Shown one piece after another: positions 43,501 to 56,900 of a DNA stretch of 64,000 bases (the stretch's first letter is position 1; every line of letters begins with the position of its first letter). Source of the DNA: Heliopora coerulea (lineage: Eukaryota > Cnidaria > Anthozoa > Scleralcyonacea > Helioporidae); NCBI GenBank assembly GCA_030142905.1, contig JASJOG010000592.1:34667-98666 (forward strand). Reading direction: 5' to 3'. The translations under genes and the position numbers were made by a program. Below the pieces are notes generated by a model, which worked only from the letters and a program-made list of their open reading frames with translations, was not told where the DNA came from and searched no databases.

Positions 43501-44979
43501 TAAAAGCTCATTATTTACGAGACGTTTTCGTCAAATAGACTGTTTTATTCGCAGATTCAAGAACTAGACATCAATTTTCAAATGTGGAATTGTCAGGACG
43601 GGTCCTGCTAGCTGAGTTGACCAAATTTTCAGTCGATTTTTACTATAACACTCGTCATTAAATAATGTATTATCCATAAAAATATCAATGGCGACTGACA
43701 ATTTGAAGCAATAGAGTAAAAAACATACTCGGTGCATTTAGTTCTCGTCTTGCATTTATATATATCTTGAGTTCTCAAGATGATTCTATTCCAAGTATAT
43801 TTTCTACTCCATAAATATATATTTTTATTTGCTACAGATGCCTTCTAATTTGGCTGTATTTCGTACTTTAATAGACTATTTGTGCATTGTTTTAGTGATT
43901 CAGGCTCAAGACGTTTGGTATTGGACGCAATTAGCAAGATTCTAAAATGCCACAGTAAGTAGCGTGCAAAGAATTTCACCATTTTGGCTAATTTGGTTGG
44001 AAAATATTTGCTGAAAATTTAAATTTCCTTCGCAAAACATGAAGTGACTAAATAATGCTACATTTATGCTGTCTATGTTACTGAGATGGCTTGAAACCAC
44101 TCGTATGTTCTTATTACTTCTCAGAAAGGCTTTTCTTTTTGTCGCAGTCCTTCCTCTTGGTATTTATTAACCGTCTGCCTTTCCCCTTTGCTGTCTTCCT
44201 CATCTTCGTCCCAGTCTCTCTGTTTCTCTCACCTTGCCGCTTTCCTTCTCGCCTGAAGGAAGCATAGAACTTCCGATTTCTTGTTAACTGCGTACGGATA
44301 TTAAAGATGTTTCAATTTTCAGATGTTCACCTTATTTTGTAGAAAAAGCAGCTGTTGAACCATTGGTTGATATGCTTTCAAACATAGCTGAAGTTGCACC
44401 ATCATACCCAAGGTAGCATTTTATGCACAAGTTATATACTTGAAATGTTCACCCTCATACTACCGTACCCATAAAGGTCAATGGCTCTTCGAAATTTTTA
44501 TGACTGGGTAAAACAAACTTTATTTTCATGCCAATTTTGACATGTGGTATTGCGAGTTAAAGTCAGTTCTAAAAGGAATATTATGACCTTAATACGAAGG
44601 TATCAAACATCCTTCTCGAGAGACCTTGATACCATAATAGGCTTGTCCAGGTAGCGTTACATGCTCCCTGAATCAAAGAAGGTCATTGTTTGGGTCATAT
44701 TCATTTTCAGAATAACGAGAAGGAATTTCGGATCCCAAGAACGGTGTTAGAACAGAAACGAGGGTTCTATAAATTTAGTAATGTTTAGAACTAATTCTTT
44801 CTTTACAATGGGAACGACTAATTTGTTCACTTGGCAATTGTAAAATATTCAGTTGATTTTTTTATAATTGAAACAGTGAGAACGGCGTTCTTCTGATCAA
44901 AGTACTTTATTTCGAGCTTTCGGTCACCAGGCTGTGACCTTCGTCAAGAAGAAATGAAAGACAACAAACAAATTGCGAG

Positions 44980-45016
<37 letters not shown>

Positions 45017-47952
45017 CATATCTGTGAATACTTATAGACAGAATTAGAAAGTTACGGTAATGGAAAGTATGCATCAATTAATTGCAGCATTTTTTTGTTA
45101 AAATGGTGTATTGTCCTGGTAATGGCCGGCGTTGTTGTCGGCATTTTCTCTGCTAACGGTGTGCCATGATTCGAGTGATTTTCTGATGCGGTAATCTCCT
45201 TTGTCAATTATGCGGTGGTTTTCAAAGTCTATGGCGTGTCCGTGTTTCCAATAGTGATTTGCGATGTTAGAGCCTTGAGCATAGTTTTTAACATTCCTAA
45301 TGTGTTCTTTCTTCCTAGTTTGAAATGAGCGTCCAGTTTCTCCCATATATGTCCAAGAACATTCTTTGCATGGTATCTCGTATACGACTCCAGTTTGTTG
45401 TTCGGTAGGAACCCGGTATTTCGGGGATGGAAATTGTTGCTGCAGTGTTTTTACGGGTTTCGTGGCGACGTAGACGTCGCGTTTGCGTAAGGTCCGTTGT
45501 AAGTTTTCAGTTAGACCTTTAATGTACGGGAGAACGTAATAATTTTTCGGATTGGGTGATTCGATCTTGCTTGAAGAAAATACCTACTAGTTCTTCTGGT
45601 GATGGTATTGTTGTAGTGGAGGTGATATTGTTCTTGATCGAAGATATGAATTTCGTAGGGCAGCCATTAGATTTAAGAGCATTGCTGACGTGTTTGAGCT
45701 CATTAGTTTTTCCTTCTTCTGTATTTGGTAATGTCATCGCTCTGTAAATCAGTGTTTGTGCAGCGCTTCTCTTGTGTTTCTTGTCATGGTGGGAATTAAA
45801 ATCCAAGTATCGGTCTGTGTGGGTTGGCTTTCGATATGTATCAATTGAGATCTTGCCATTTCGTCGTGAAGTCAGTGTGTCAAGGAAAGGTAGCGTTCCG
45901 TTGCTTTCATACTCGATGGTGAAGGATATTGCAGAGTCGATAGAGATGAGTGTGTCGTGAAAAGCAGAAATAGCGTTCTTCTTAATGATGCAGTATCCGT
46001 CGTCAACAAATCGTTTCCATTTTTTGGGTTTGACTGTGGCGTTGTGGATGGCGCGTTCTTCAATTTCCTCCATGCATAAATTCGCTACTATTGCGCTAAC
46101 TGAGCTGCCCGTTGCACATCCTTGTATTTGTTTGTATGTGTCACCGTTGTAAATGAAATAGTTGTTGGAGAGTACAAAGTCTAACAGTGAGATAATGTCG
46201 TTGATATCGAGGTTTGTTCGTGAATGTAAAGTTTCATCTTTCTCTAATTTTTGTCAGATATAGGTGCATGCTTTCTTGACTTTAAAAAGAGATTCCACGA
46301 GGATAATCACGAAAGCCGGCAAAGGAAACTGTTTTGTTGTAATGGACAAACTTGAATACGACGAAAAAATGGAAGCCATGTTACAAGACGAACGCACCTA
46401 CGAAAAAGTAAATAAGAAACCATTCAAAAAGATCGAACGAGAATTGAACCAAAAACTGTTCCAACTGAACAGACAAGAAAAACTAGACGACAAGACATAC
46501 CGCCGACTTCACTCAACTGACGCACTGCCACCATCGATTCGAGGTTCCGTAAAACATCATAAACCTGGCAATCCACTACGACCTATCGTCACCTGCATTG
46601 GGTCCGCACTCTACAATACTTCAAAATACCTAGTCAATCTACTCTCACCACTACAGAATCGCAACGGTTTTTCTGTCAAAAACTCGAAGCAATTCTCCGA
46701 AGAAATAACAGACACAACAATTGAAGACGATGAAGCGATGGTCTCTTCTGATGTGGTCTAACTATTCACTGCAATTCCAGTCAAGTCAAGAAATTCACTG
46801 CAATTCCAGTCATCATTTACAACGGTGACACATACAAACAAATACAAGGATGTGCAACGGGCAGCTCAGTTAGCGCAATAGTAGCGAATTTATGCATGGA
46901 GGAAATTGAAGAACGCGCCATCCACAACGCCACAGTCAAACCCAAAAAATGGAAACGATTTGTTGACGACGGATACTGCATCATTAAGAAGAACGCTATT
47001 TCTGCTTTTCACGACACACTCATCTCTATCGACTCTGCAATATCCTTCACCATCGAGTATGAAAGCAACGGAACGCTACCTTTCCTTGACACACTGACTT
47101 CACGACGAAATGGCAAGATCTCAATTGATACATATCGAAAGCCAACCCACACAGACCGATACTTGGATTTTAATTCCCACCATGACAAGAAACACAAGAG
47201 AAGCGCTGCACAAACACTGATTTACAGAGCGATGACATTACCAAATACAGAAGAAGGAAAAACTAATGAGCTCAAACACGTCAGCAATGCTCTTAAATCT
47301 AATGGCTGCCCTACGAAATTCATATCTTCGATCAAGAACAATATCACCTCCACTACAACAATACCATCACCAGAAGAACTAGTAGGTATTTTCTTCAAGC
47401 AAGATCGAATCACCCAATCCGAAAAATTATTACGTTCTCCCGTACATTAAAGGTCTAACTGAAAACTTACAACGGACCTTACGCAAACGCGACGTCTACG
47501 TCGCCACGAAACCCGTAAAAACACTGCAGCAACAATTTCCATCCCCGAAATACCGGGTTCCTACCGAACAACAAACTGGAGTCGTATACGAGATACCATG
47601 CAAAGAATGTTCTTGGACATATATGGGAGAAACTGGACGCTCATTTCAAACTAGGAAGAAAGAACACATTAGGAATGTTAAAAACTATGCTCAAGGCTCT
47701 AACATCGCAAATCACTATTGGAAACACGGACACGCCATAGACTTTGAAAACCACCGCATAATTGACAAAGGAGATTACCGCATCAGAAAATCACTCGAAT
47801 CATGGCACACCGTTAGCAGAGAAAATGCCGACAACAACGCCGGCCATTACCAGGACAATACACCATTTTAACAAAAAAATGCTGCAATTAATTGATGCAT
47901 ACTTTCCATTACCGTAACTTTCTAATTCTGTCTATAAGTATTCACAGATATG

Positions 47953-47987
<35 letters not shown>

Positions 47988-50900
47988 CTCGCAATTTGTT
48001 TGTTGTCTTTCATTTCTTCCTGACGAAGGTCACAGCCTGGTGACCGAAAGCTCAAAATATAGTACTTTGATCAGAAGAACGTCATTTTCACTGTTTCAAT
48101 TATGTCTATACCTGATCGCACTTCATCTATATTTTTGATTTTTTTAGTTGAAGGCTACGATATTTCCACCTTTCCAGTTTCAAAATTATCTACAGTTTCT
48201 ACTTATATTTTTCACTGGCAGTCAGTATGAAATTAACAGCATCTATATTAAGAATGCCAGTATGTGATGTAATTACAGCACTTTTATAAAACAAAACGTA
48301 GGTAAAAATACCAGAGAACAGTATTTGTGAAGCCTGAAAAAAGTCACAAAAACTTTGGATTTAGGACTACCAAGCCGAACGAATTTTGACCTCGAACAGT
48401 TGTGATTCCCTTGAATGCTGGGCAGGGTGAACAATATCAGGTTTGACGTCAGTGGTTTTCGGGTGATTTTGTTTTGAAACTTATAGACGAAGGACAACTC
48501 AGGCACCGAACGGAAAAATGAATCCATCAAATTCCAGTGTTTTCAAACAAATCAACACGAAAATACGCGGGAAAGGCAAACAACATGTCTCAACCTGTTG
48601 GAAAAAATGACCACGTTGCCTGAAATTCGCACATCATCAATCGAATTTCTGACAGTTTTTCATCAATGACTTCAAGTTATTTATTTAGTAATACTTTGAG
48701 ACGGTCTAGGAAAGTGACTATCCCGGATTCCGTTATGTTAGCTTTTGTCTGACTAAGACCCCACCTTGAATTTCCTGTATTGCCGGAGGGAATCAGTACT
48801 CTATATCGCCTTTGTCTATTGAATCCAAAGGTGAAAAAATGTGAAAAAAACAGAAAGATTCTGGAATAAATACCAGAATAAAAAGATAATGATGATCAAT
48901 ATTTCGACAATGAGTAAGATCGGAACTGTTTGAATACTGTCTTGTTATGGTAACACTTGAAGGAAGTTTACATTGAGACAGTCTGTAAATAAAGAAGCCC
49001 TGTAAATCAGGCACGTTTACAAGCTCGATACAATAAAACCAAATCTGAATTGCCGTTTTCGTTGCCATTGTTGCCGCGTCAGACTGAAAGTGTAAATTCA
49101 AAAATGACTAATGCAAGTGTATTAAGTGGAAGGTTATGCATTAACAGAATATATGTTGTTTTTATTTTCATATAATCTAGCGCGAGTATCTCAGCATCGT
49201 TTTTGGTACCGTTAAAATGGTCTTGCATTGTTGTGAAGTACGGTTTTCCGAACTCAAATGAATGTGACGGTCCTATTTGGAAAAGGCTGGCTTATGTACA
49301 GTGCGTCTTGCTGTCTGCTGTGATGTCCAATGATAATAAGAAAGTACGAAATTCAGGACTGACATGTTTTCATAAAGTGCTCAAAACTGTAAGTGTAAAC
49401 TATTTATTACTTTAGGTGGTAATTTCTGAGTTGTTCCTCAAGCGTCAATAAATTTGAATTTACAGGACGTCTTGGGTGCGTCGCAGCCAGAGACATCTAC
49501 CTTTGAAAACGGCGTGGCTTTTTGCGGACAACAAATTTTTCTAAAGTATGAAACGAATATTTTTCGATGCTGTAGATTGATAAACAGCGAATGAAACAAT
49601 CTTAACCAGAAAAACTAAAAACTTCATTCTTCTTTGGAAATCTTTAAATGTCAAATCTGCTGGAAGTGATTTACCAAGCGCTTTGCGAAATCTAGTTTCC
49701 GAATATTGATGTCGCTCACGACGACATGTTTTACGATGGCCGATTTTGTCGACTATATTTGCATCAGCCCGGAAGGATTATCGGAAATTCTTGGGTTTAG
49801 CTACATTGACACATTAGAGTATTGAGTTTCCAATATCGTAATGTCGGACGTTTTGCCTGAAAAATCACCATGGACTATTGCGTAAATAACCCCGAAAATT
49901 TAAGTGTTTTCAAACATTGAAAGAAGCCACCTGCACACCCCTGTTAATAATGCCCCAAACTAGAAGCTCCAAGTTCGATTCTCATGAGAACTAGGGCATA
50001 TATTGTCGAAACAGTTTTCATTTTGTTGTTCTTGTAATGTCGAAGAATGGTGTTTACAGTTCTTTCGTAACTATTTTCCTTCTCAAGCAATGCGAGTTTT
50101 TGCAATAAGCAAATAAGGTGACTGAAGAAAAAAATATTAAGACGTCTGGAATCCAGTCAGTTACTTTAGAATGTAGCTTGAACACTGCGTTTTTTAGTGT
50201 GATTGTCCGCATCCATGTTCAAAGTGTTAAGTCGCTTCGGTATGTAATATTGGCTAATTCTATTTGCAATCGGGTGCAAAATGGTTGAGACATATATGAA
50301 CTCCGTGGAGCTAATTTCCTTTCAGACATGAGAACGATCCTTAATGGGCATCCTTCTCCTTTGCTTCTCCTCCCCCTCTTTCGGTAGAAACCTTTAGCAA
50401 GGCAACGGCAACGTACAGCGGAAGATTGTGCTTTTCCGGTTTCTTTTCTGCGCATGTCTCTGGAAGTGATTACTCCGTCGTCGGCCGCGGCTTGAACGTG
50501 AAATGCATGTTTTTGACGTCGCGCCAGAAGGTGAGTTTTTCCATTGCTTCGGAAGTACAAGATGTCAGCAAATGGTGCCTATTGTAACTCCAAGTAAGTG
50601 CTGTTTATTATGATACTTTTTAGGTTTTAGTTTACTTTGATAAATAAATGTATTTGGCTAGTTCTCTGGGTGTAAGACATTTGCGAAAGTATTGTTTTTA
50701 TATTGGTACGTAGAATATTTAGTTCTTTATACTTTCAAGTCGAAAGTTTGACTTAAAATTAACCTGTTGTAATTGCTTAAAATTTGCAGGCTCATGGAGT
50801 GGACCGATGACAAAGATGTGATACTGTTACGCGAAATGTTAGTCAGTGATTTGTTTACATATAAAAAAGGCACGACCGAGAGAGGCAAAGTATAGGACGA

Positions 50901-53900
50901 TATATCAGACAAGTCGAATGCTATGACGTCCTTGGACTTCTGCATAAAAGAAAAAAGTGGAGTTAGTGATAGGTGGACCCCGCTTCAAACAAAATTTAAG
51001 AAGAAAATGAAGGAAGAGGAAAGCTCAAATGGGATTGCTTCTGAAGAACCAACTGAAAAAGAAATATTGATTGAAGAACTTATAGAAAAAGAGGATACTG
51101 CAGTTCAGATGACAGCATTAAAAAGGGCGGAGCAGAAAGCAGAAAGTCCAAGGCAAAGAGGTCTTGAACGCTTGAGTGAAATAAAAATAAAAGAACTTGA
51201 GATAGATGAACGATCGTCAAGCTCTATACTCAGGAAAACGATTTCTGAGCCCCAGACGGACATCGAACCTGCAACCTTCTGATGACCGGTGAGACGCTCT
51301 AACCATTGAGCTACCAATACTCAGATGGTGAGCTAAGTGCAAGTTCGACATATATGTGTGACCTATGCGGAAGCCACTATATATTAATAATGATTCATGC
51401 AGTTTGGGTTTTAGGAATGTGAGAGCTTGGATATATCTTGAGATAGATGAACGATTGTCAAACAAACTCCAAGCTCTCACATTTGTAAAACACAAACTGC
51501 ATCAATCATTATTAATATATATTGGCTTCCGCTTAGGTCGCACATATATGTCGAACCAGCACCTTAGCTCACTATCTGAGTCTTGGTAACTCAGTGGTTA
51601 GAGCTTGTCACCGGTCATCAGAAGGTTGTGGGTTCGATCTCCGTCTGTGGCTCAGAAATCGTTTTTCTGAGTATAGAGCTTGATGATTGTTCATCTATCT
51701 CAAGACATATCTAAGCTCTCACATTTCTAAAACATAGAAAAAAACATCCACTGAAGGAATGTTAGAAGTAAAAGAAAAGAGAACAAGGCGACGTTCCTCT
51801 GATGCTCTTGAGTATTTGAAAGAGAAGTTTAAAGTGCAACAGCATTTTAAAGAAGAAAAGCTAAAGCTAAAGAAAGAAGAGCACAACTTACTGCTGTAAC
51901 AGCTGCAACAACAGCAACAACAACAACAACGGCAAGTTTTGCAATTAATCCAGCCACAAAGCATACAGATGCGGTCCATGCAAAAGCAGGCACTACAGCA
52001 TCAACAACAGCAAAGCCAAATGATTGTAACCCTGATAAACTGTAATAATATATAATCTCGCCGCCACCGCCCCCAAAATCTTGTAGCTAAAGGTCTCCGG
52101 TGTTGCTCTCCTGTGATTTCTGAGTGCAGAAAATATCAAATTTGTCTGATTGACATTGCTTAGGAGGGGGAGGGAGGAACAATTACACGAACCATTTTTG
52201 ACTTAAAGACATAGTTTATTCTCCGTAAAAGCGACTGTCTCAACATATTTTGCTCCCGATAGTAAACTTGGAGGAGGGGGCGGGAAGTGCCCGCTGCGAA
52301 TTTAATAGTTTATATCTCAAAAAGAATTAGTGTAATTGAGCTGAAATTTTACGACTTTTCTTGAAATATCTTGGCTTTATAGCTGGGAAAACCGTGAAAA
52401 AACATATAGCCGAAAAAAAGTTATGAAGTATTTTACAACACCTACTAACACTGAATTTCGATACGGCATTTTCTTAAGGGTTTTCTTTCCATTATATTTT
52501 GTTTTTGCCTTTCAAATCTTACAAAACCACACAACACGTTTTTATTTTAACAAATATATAGTTACAAGGTAATTATTAAAAACTTTTAGCAATAGCTTAT
52601 AAGTTAAGATTACTGGTGTATTGTAGGTAATCCGACATGGCGGCTTCCGTGGAATGTCGAATGTTTGTAGTTATGGAGATGCCTTCATTATCATAGTAGT
52701 TCCAAATGGATGTATAGAGAAAATGAGTCTTTTTGAGTCAATTTCATGTTCTGACAGTTTTTTTATGCAAACAAATTGTTAATTTTTAAAGATTCAATGG
52801 CAACTTTCTCATTTAATCGCAATAGCAATATTAAAAAAATAAGCATGTCCCCCGGTAATCAGAAATCCATTTACTAACATGGTAATTTCATCTTGTTAAA
52901 ATAAAAAGTTAGAAATAACCCTGAAAAAAGAAAGTTTTGAAGTTTCGAGGTCTTTACAGCAAATGATGTCACAATGACGGCAGAATTTGTTGCTATGACG
53001 ATACGATTGCAACATATACTAGGATTTAGCATACCATCATGCTGTAAAAATTTCATTACAATAGGGCTAATAGTTTCGGAGATATAAGCGACAGGCATTT
53101 TGCGCCCCCAACCTCAAAAGACCTAAAAAAGCCCAGTCTAAATAGGGTTAAATACCTGATTTTAGATTTGTCTAAATACTATTCGACTGGTTCGATGTCA
53201 TCATATACCTTAATCACATGATGCACAGACTTAGATAACTCAAGAACGAAAATTGATATCCAAGACCTGTCAAACGTTTTCGAACAAACCAGAACTATTT
53301 TGACAATACATGCACTTTCAGCCCAGGCTAAAATTCCTCATCGGTGACTAGCAGTAATCTTTGGAACGCTGTTTGGTATTGTACCCGAGTTCTACACTGG
53401 CATTGCTCATATCAGCCAGATAAAGAGCGAAGGAGAAAAGTATATTAATAATAAATAAATTTTTATGACTGACTACAAATAGGCGAATATGGTATCCGGT
53501 GAACTGTGTATATTTGTCAGTTTTTGGTTTCTTTTAATCTTCTGATAGAGTTCAAGATTTCTTTTAAATTAAATAACGTTCATTTACGTTGCATAGGAAC
53601 TTATAAAAAGATCACCCAGCTAGATCTTTTTATTTTAAAAAAATATTTCAAAGAACTTTGCGTACAGGCAGACGGTCAGATGCATTTGCTTAGATCTGAC
53701 TCTCTGTACTACTGCCTGTCAGTCTAACCATATCTTGTCTCAATCACCTTACGAACGAACATATGCATTGTATTTGGGACAAGACTATTCGTCTTTAACC
53801 TCAACATTTTAGACTTACACAAAAAAACGCTGATAAGAGTGCTGTCTTAACGCACATGTCCTATGTAGCAATATTAATAAATCTGGATCACTAATAACTC

Positions 53901-56900
53901 ACTATGATTAACTACTTACTTACAGATTCCAGGAATTGTTTCCAAGTACTTCGTTGTCATAGGTTCCGCAGCACCCTCTCCTGTAAGTATAGCAATCGCA
54001 TCTTGGAGCCGATCCACAATCATTTCTCGCATATAATGAAATTCGTGATTATCTTCATGCTTCATTACTTTTAGTGGGGGAAAAACATCGTACGAAGCTT
54101 TGAAGTTCTGATTCTAACCAATTTTCGTGTGCCCGTGAATGTACGCTCAGGGAGCAACCATTAATGTGTCCATAGACAATACAGTAGGCTTCACGATCTT
54201 ATAAAAAATTTGACGGTAAAGGAAAGGGTTTCTGACGTGGAACGAGTTCAGTATCGCAAGCATAACTTCAAATCCCTATTTCCTGTATATTTAGGTAATA
54301 AATCAAAAAGAGTTCGAGTGTTTGATCGTGGTAGCAAAGCACGAGAAAGCCACTGAACCTCGAGAGTTAATAGCTTTCGAGTTTTCAACCGATTATGATT
54401 TTGGTGGCTTGTAGTGGTTAAGAAGGTGTCCAAAATTTATTGCTGGTAACGTTTTTTCAAGACAGAATGACCGCGTTTGAGATAGGTCGCAGGAAATCAT
54501 TGTATAACTGTTATTAGATTACAGGAAGACAAAAATTTTAGTTCGAGATACACAGCTTTTCGTATCAAGGAGACCAATCACGGAATAACCTTTCTCCTTA
54601 TATCACCAATTTCCATTCATACATCGCTCGTAGTAAATCACTATATAACTGTTATTAGATTATAGAAAGACAAAAATTTCAGTTCGAGATTCACAGCTTT
54701 TATCAAAGAGACCTATCCTGGAACAACCTCTCTCCTCATGTGACCAATTTCCATTCATATGTGCATGAAATTAGTGAATAAATACGATAAGGAGTGATGT
54801 TCTGCAGTGAATGTTTCGAATAGCTGTATCGCCTGAATGCAGTTAGTTCTCGTACCGTCGATAAATATCTTTAAATAAGTATAAAAAATATGGTCTGTTT
54901 GTGAGACTGCCAATTGTTTAACGCGGTAAACATGTAAGCAATCATCTTTTTAGTTCGTTAAGGGGTACGAAAAATGATTCGTGTCTCTCTTTTTGCTTGA
55001 GAATGATGTTAATACTGAATGACCAAAAATTTTTTTGGGACATTAAGGTTGCCCCCGACCATTTTGTATTTTAACGTACTTCAACTAGTATTGTCTTCAT
55101 CACTATCCCCGCATGCTGCCGAGCCATATTTATTTATTAATCCTTGGGAGCCACCTTAAAATGCAAGTCAAGGAAAAATCCAGGACTGCGAATTCTAATC
55201 TATTTGGCTGAAAACGATCTATGAAAGAAGACTTGACCACTTTGTGTACTTTGAACCAGGTTCTTATGAGAATGATAATTTCTTCATTTCCATCTTGGAG
55301 ACGTTTTGAAAGGTTGACATGCAATCTGCCACCGTTTCACTATCAATTTCAAACGCCTGGAAGTTTTTACTTTTATTTATAAATTAAATCATGATGATTT
55401 TCCTTTACAAAGTTAACTAGCAAGTGAATTACAATAGATATTGTTTCTGTTGTCGGTCATTTTGAACTGTGGCTGTTGAAACGATCTTTGTGTCTTAAAC
55501 TTACAGATTCTTTTATGTGCTGTTGGAGAGCTATTCAGTTTTTCTACAAAGGCGAAAGACTTTGAAACACTACAAACATACAAGGTGAGATGTGGAAAGG
55601 GAAGATGAGAAGAAATAGACAGGCAAAAGTACTCTAGTTAAGGTTTATATAGATACTGGTTAACCTGCACGCTGTAGCCTGGTTGAAAAAGACCAGAAGC
55701 AACAACGCCCAGTTATAGTGTTAAATGACATCAAGTAAATTACAGGAGTTGGTAAGCCAGCTAAATTGTAAAACTTTGATGTTTGAAAATACGTGTTCCT
55801 TGCAAGGGAAACATCTTCTGTGCGAAATCTACTCTTGATGAGTAGGAGCTTCCTCTTGGGTCCTGCATCCCGTATGGCGTTGCATTCCATTCGTCCTTAC
55901 TGCTGATCTTCATGCTACCACACTTAAAGCGACAACTTAAACTGAGGAGAAAAAGTTTCCTCAGTTGTCGAAGGTAGGGTAAGATCTACAGGTTGCATCC
56001 GTATTTTTAGTTTGTACACTGCTTTTACAGTATGTTTGTCATTGTGAGTCTTCTGCGTCTGTCTGAGGCACATTTTTCGCTTTTGTACTATCTACTTCAA
56101 CTTGAATTTTGTAGAAGAGTATGCTGGATCTCTACGTGAGCACGATCTTTGCTGGCAAAGTGAGGCAGTCGACAAATTTTTTGGTAAGTGTAAGTTCTAC
56201 TACATAGAACTCAGTGGTAACTCCAGTGCGGATCTCGGTCTGATGTGAAAGAGGTTTTTAAAACATGATTAGAGTTACGTCTTGATTGAGAGTGATAGGT
56301 AAAGGCGTACTATGAGGTGTTTTTCCTGATGGGATTTGGGCAACACTGCTGTTACAAATATTACAGGGGTGCTGGGGGCACAGTGGTAGTGCACATGTTT
56401 CTCACCGCTGTGACTAGGGTTTGATTCCAGTTCCCTGCAGTTATCTGATTAAAGTTACTTTGGTCACATGTAAGAAGAGTGTTGTCTAGTTTTACTCTAC
56501 TAAACATCGCAGGTTTTCTCCCGGTACTCCGGTTTCCTCCTGTAGTAACACTAGACCAGTGAGGGGTGGCCCTTAATGGACCTCACGACAGAGCTGCTTA
56601 GGTAGCTGATAGTATTATCCTATATAGATAGAGACACATTTTTTTATTTGTGAAGCGATGAGATCTTAAATTAACTATTGGGGACCCGACCCTTTCCGGT
56701 CCGTACCCAACTTTTTAATTTTACTTTGGCTAACACCAGATGATCTTATTCGTCCATGGGAGATGTCTTGGACAGGTAAGGATTAAGGAGATTAAAGTTC
56801 ACAAATAGTCAAATCTTGTTCCTAAATTGGAGTCACGGACTTGAGTACAATTGTAGAACTTCGTTAACTATTTCTTCTGCTGTAACTCTCGAATACAATT

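Larger units (their letters stand above)
33797..43895 (+). other. GCN1 intron 3 (10.1 kb)
   Basis: The longest intron. Holds a MITE, a small inverted-end repeat, two hAT transposases and a Penelope-like remnant. The stretches 33,800-35,060, 35,830-36,830, 38,870-39,190, 39,740-40,580 and 43,005-43,895 contain no gene or structured repeat I can identify. Confidence 0.75.
44864..48104 (+). mobile_element. Recent Penelope-like element with 5'-truncated inverted copy
   Basis: Two copies in opposite orientation: a left, inverted and truncated one (44,864-46,262) and a right one (46,263-48,104). The arms are nearly identical, the 184-residue frames exactly so, and both end in an ATAATTGAAACAGTGA-type terminus with (TA)n runs at ~44,982-45,010 and 47,957-47,987. 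A truncated inverted copy next to a forward copy is a known outcome of PLE insertion, so it need not be an assembly artefact. High arm identity implies a recent event. Confidence 0.85.
44413..49180 (+). other. GCN1 intron 5 (4.8 kb)
   Basis: Largely occupied by the recent Penelope-like element at 44,864-48,104. The 48,105-49,180 stretch contains no recognised gene or repeat. Confidence 0.75.
49389..53925 (+). other. GCN1 intron 6 (4.5 kb)
   Basis: Contains the broken Myb/SANT-like gene at 50.6-52.1 kb. The other parts, 49,389-50,560 and 52,056-53,925, show no gene. A G-rich run lies at ~52,170 and 52,270. Confidence 0.75.

Noticed and set aside
44864..48104. Palindrome as an assembly artefact
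   Set aside because: The arms differ in internal deletion and retained segment and each is bounded by an (AT)n run and unique flank, and truncated inverted copies are usual for PLEs. Not excluded without reads.
49465..49547. Possible extra GCN1 exon (acceptor TTTACAG, frame DVLGASQPETSTF)
   Set aside because: It matches nothing in GCN1, while exon 6 joins exon 7 in phase with continuous similarity.
50219..50560. Minus-strand 113-codon frame upstream of the Myb/SANT-like gene
   Set aside because: No domain, no start context, basic low-complexity composition; likely chance.
51247..51652. Functional tRNA genes
   Set aside because: A and B boxes are present but acceptor and anticodon stems do not close; the inverted, repeat-flanked copies fit SINEs.
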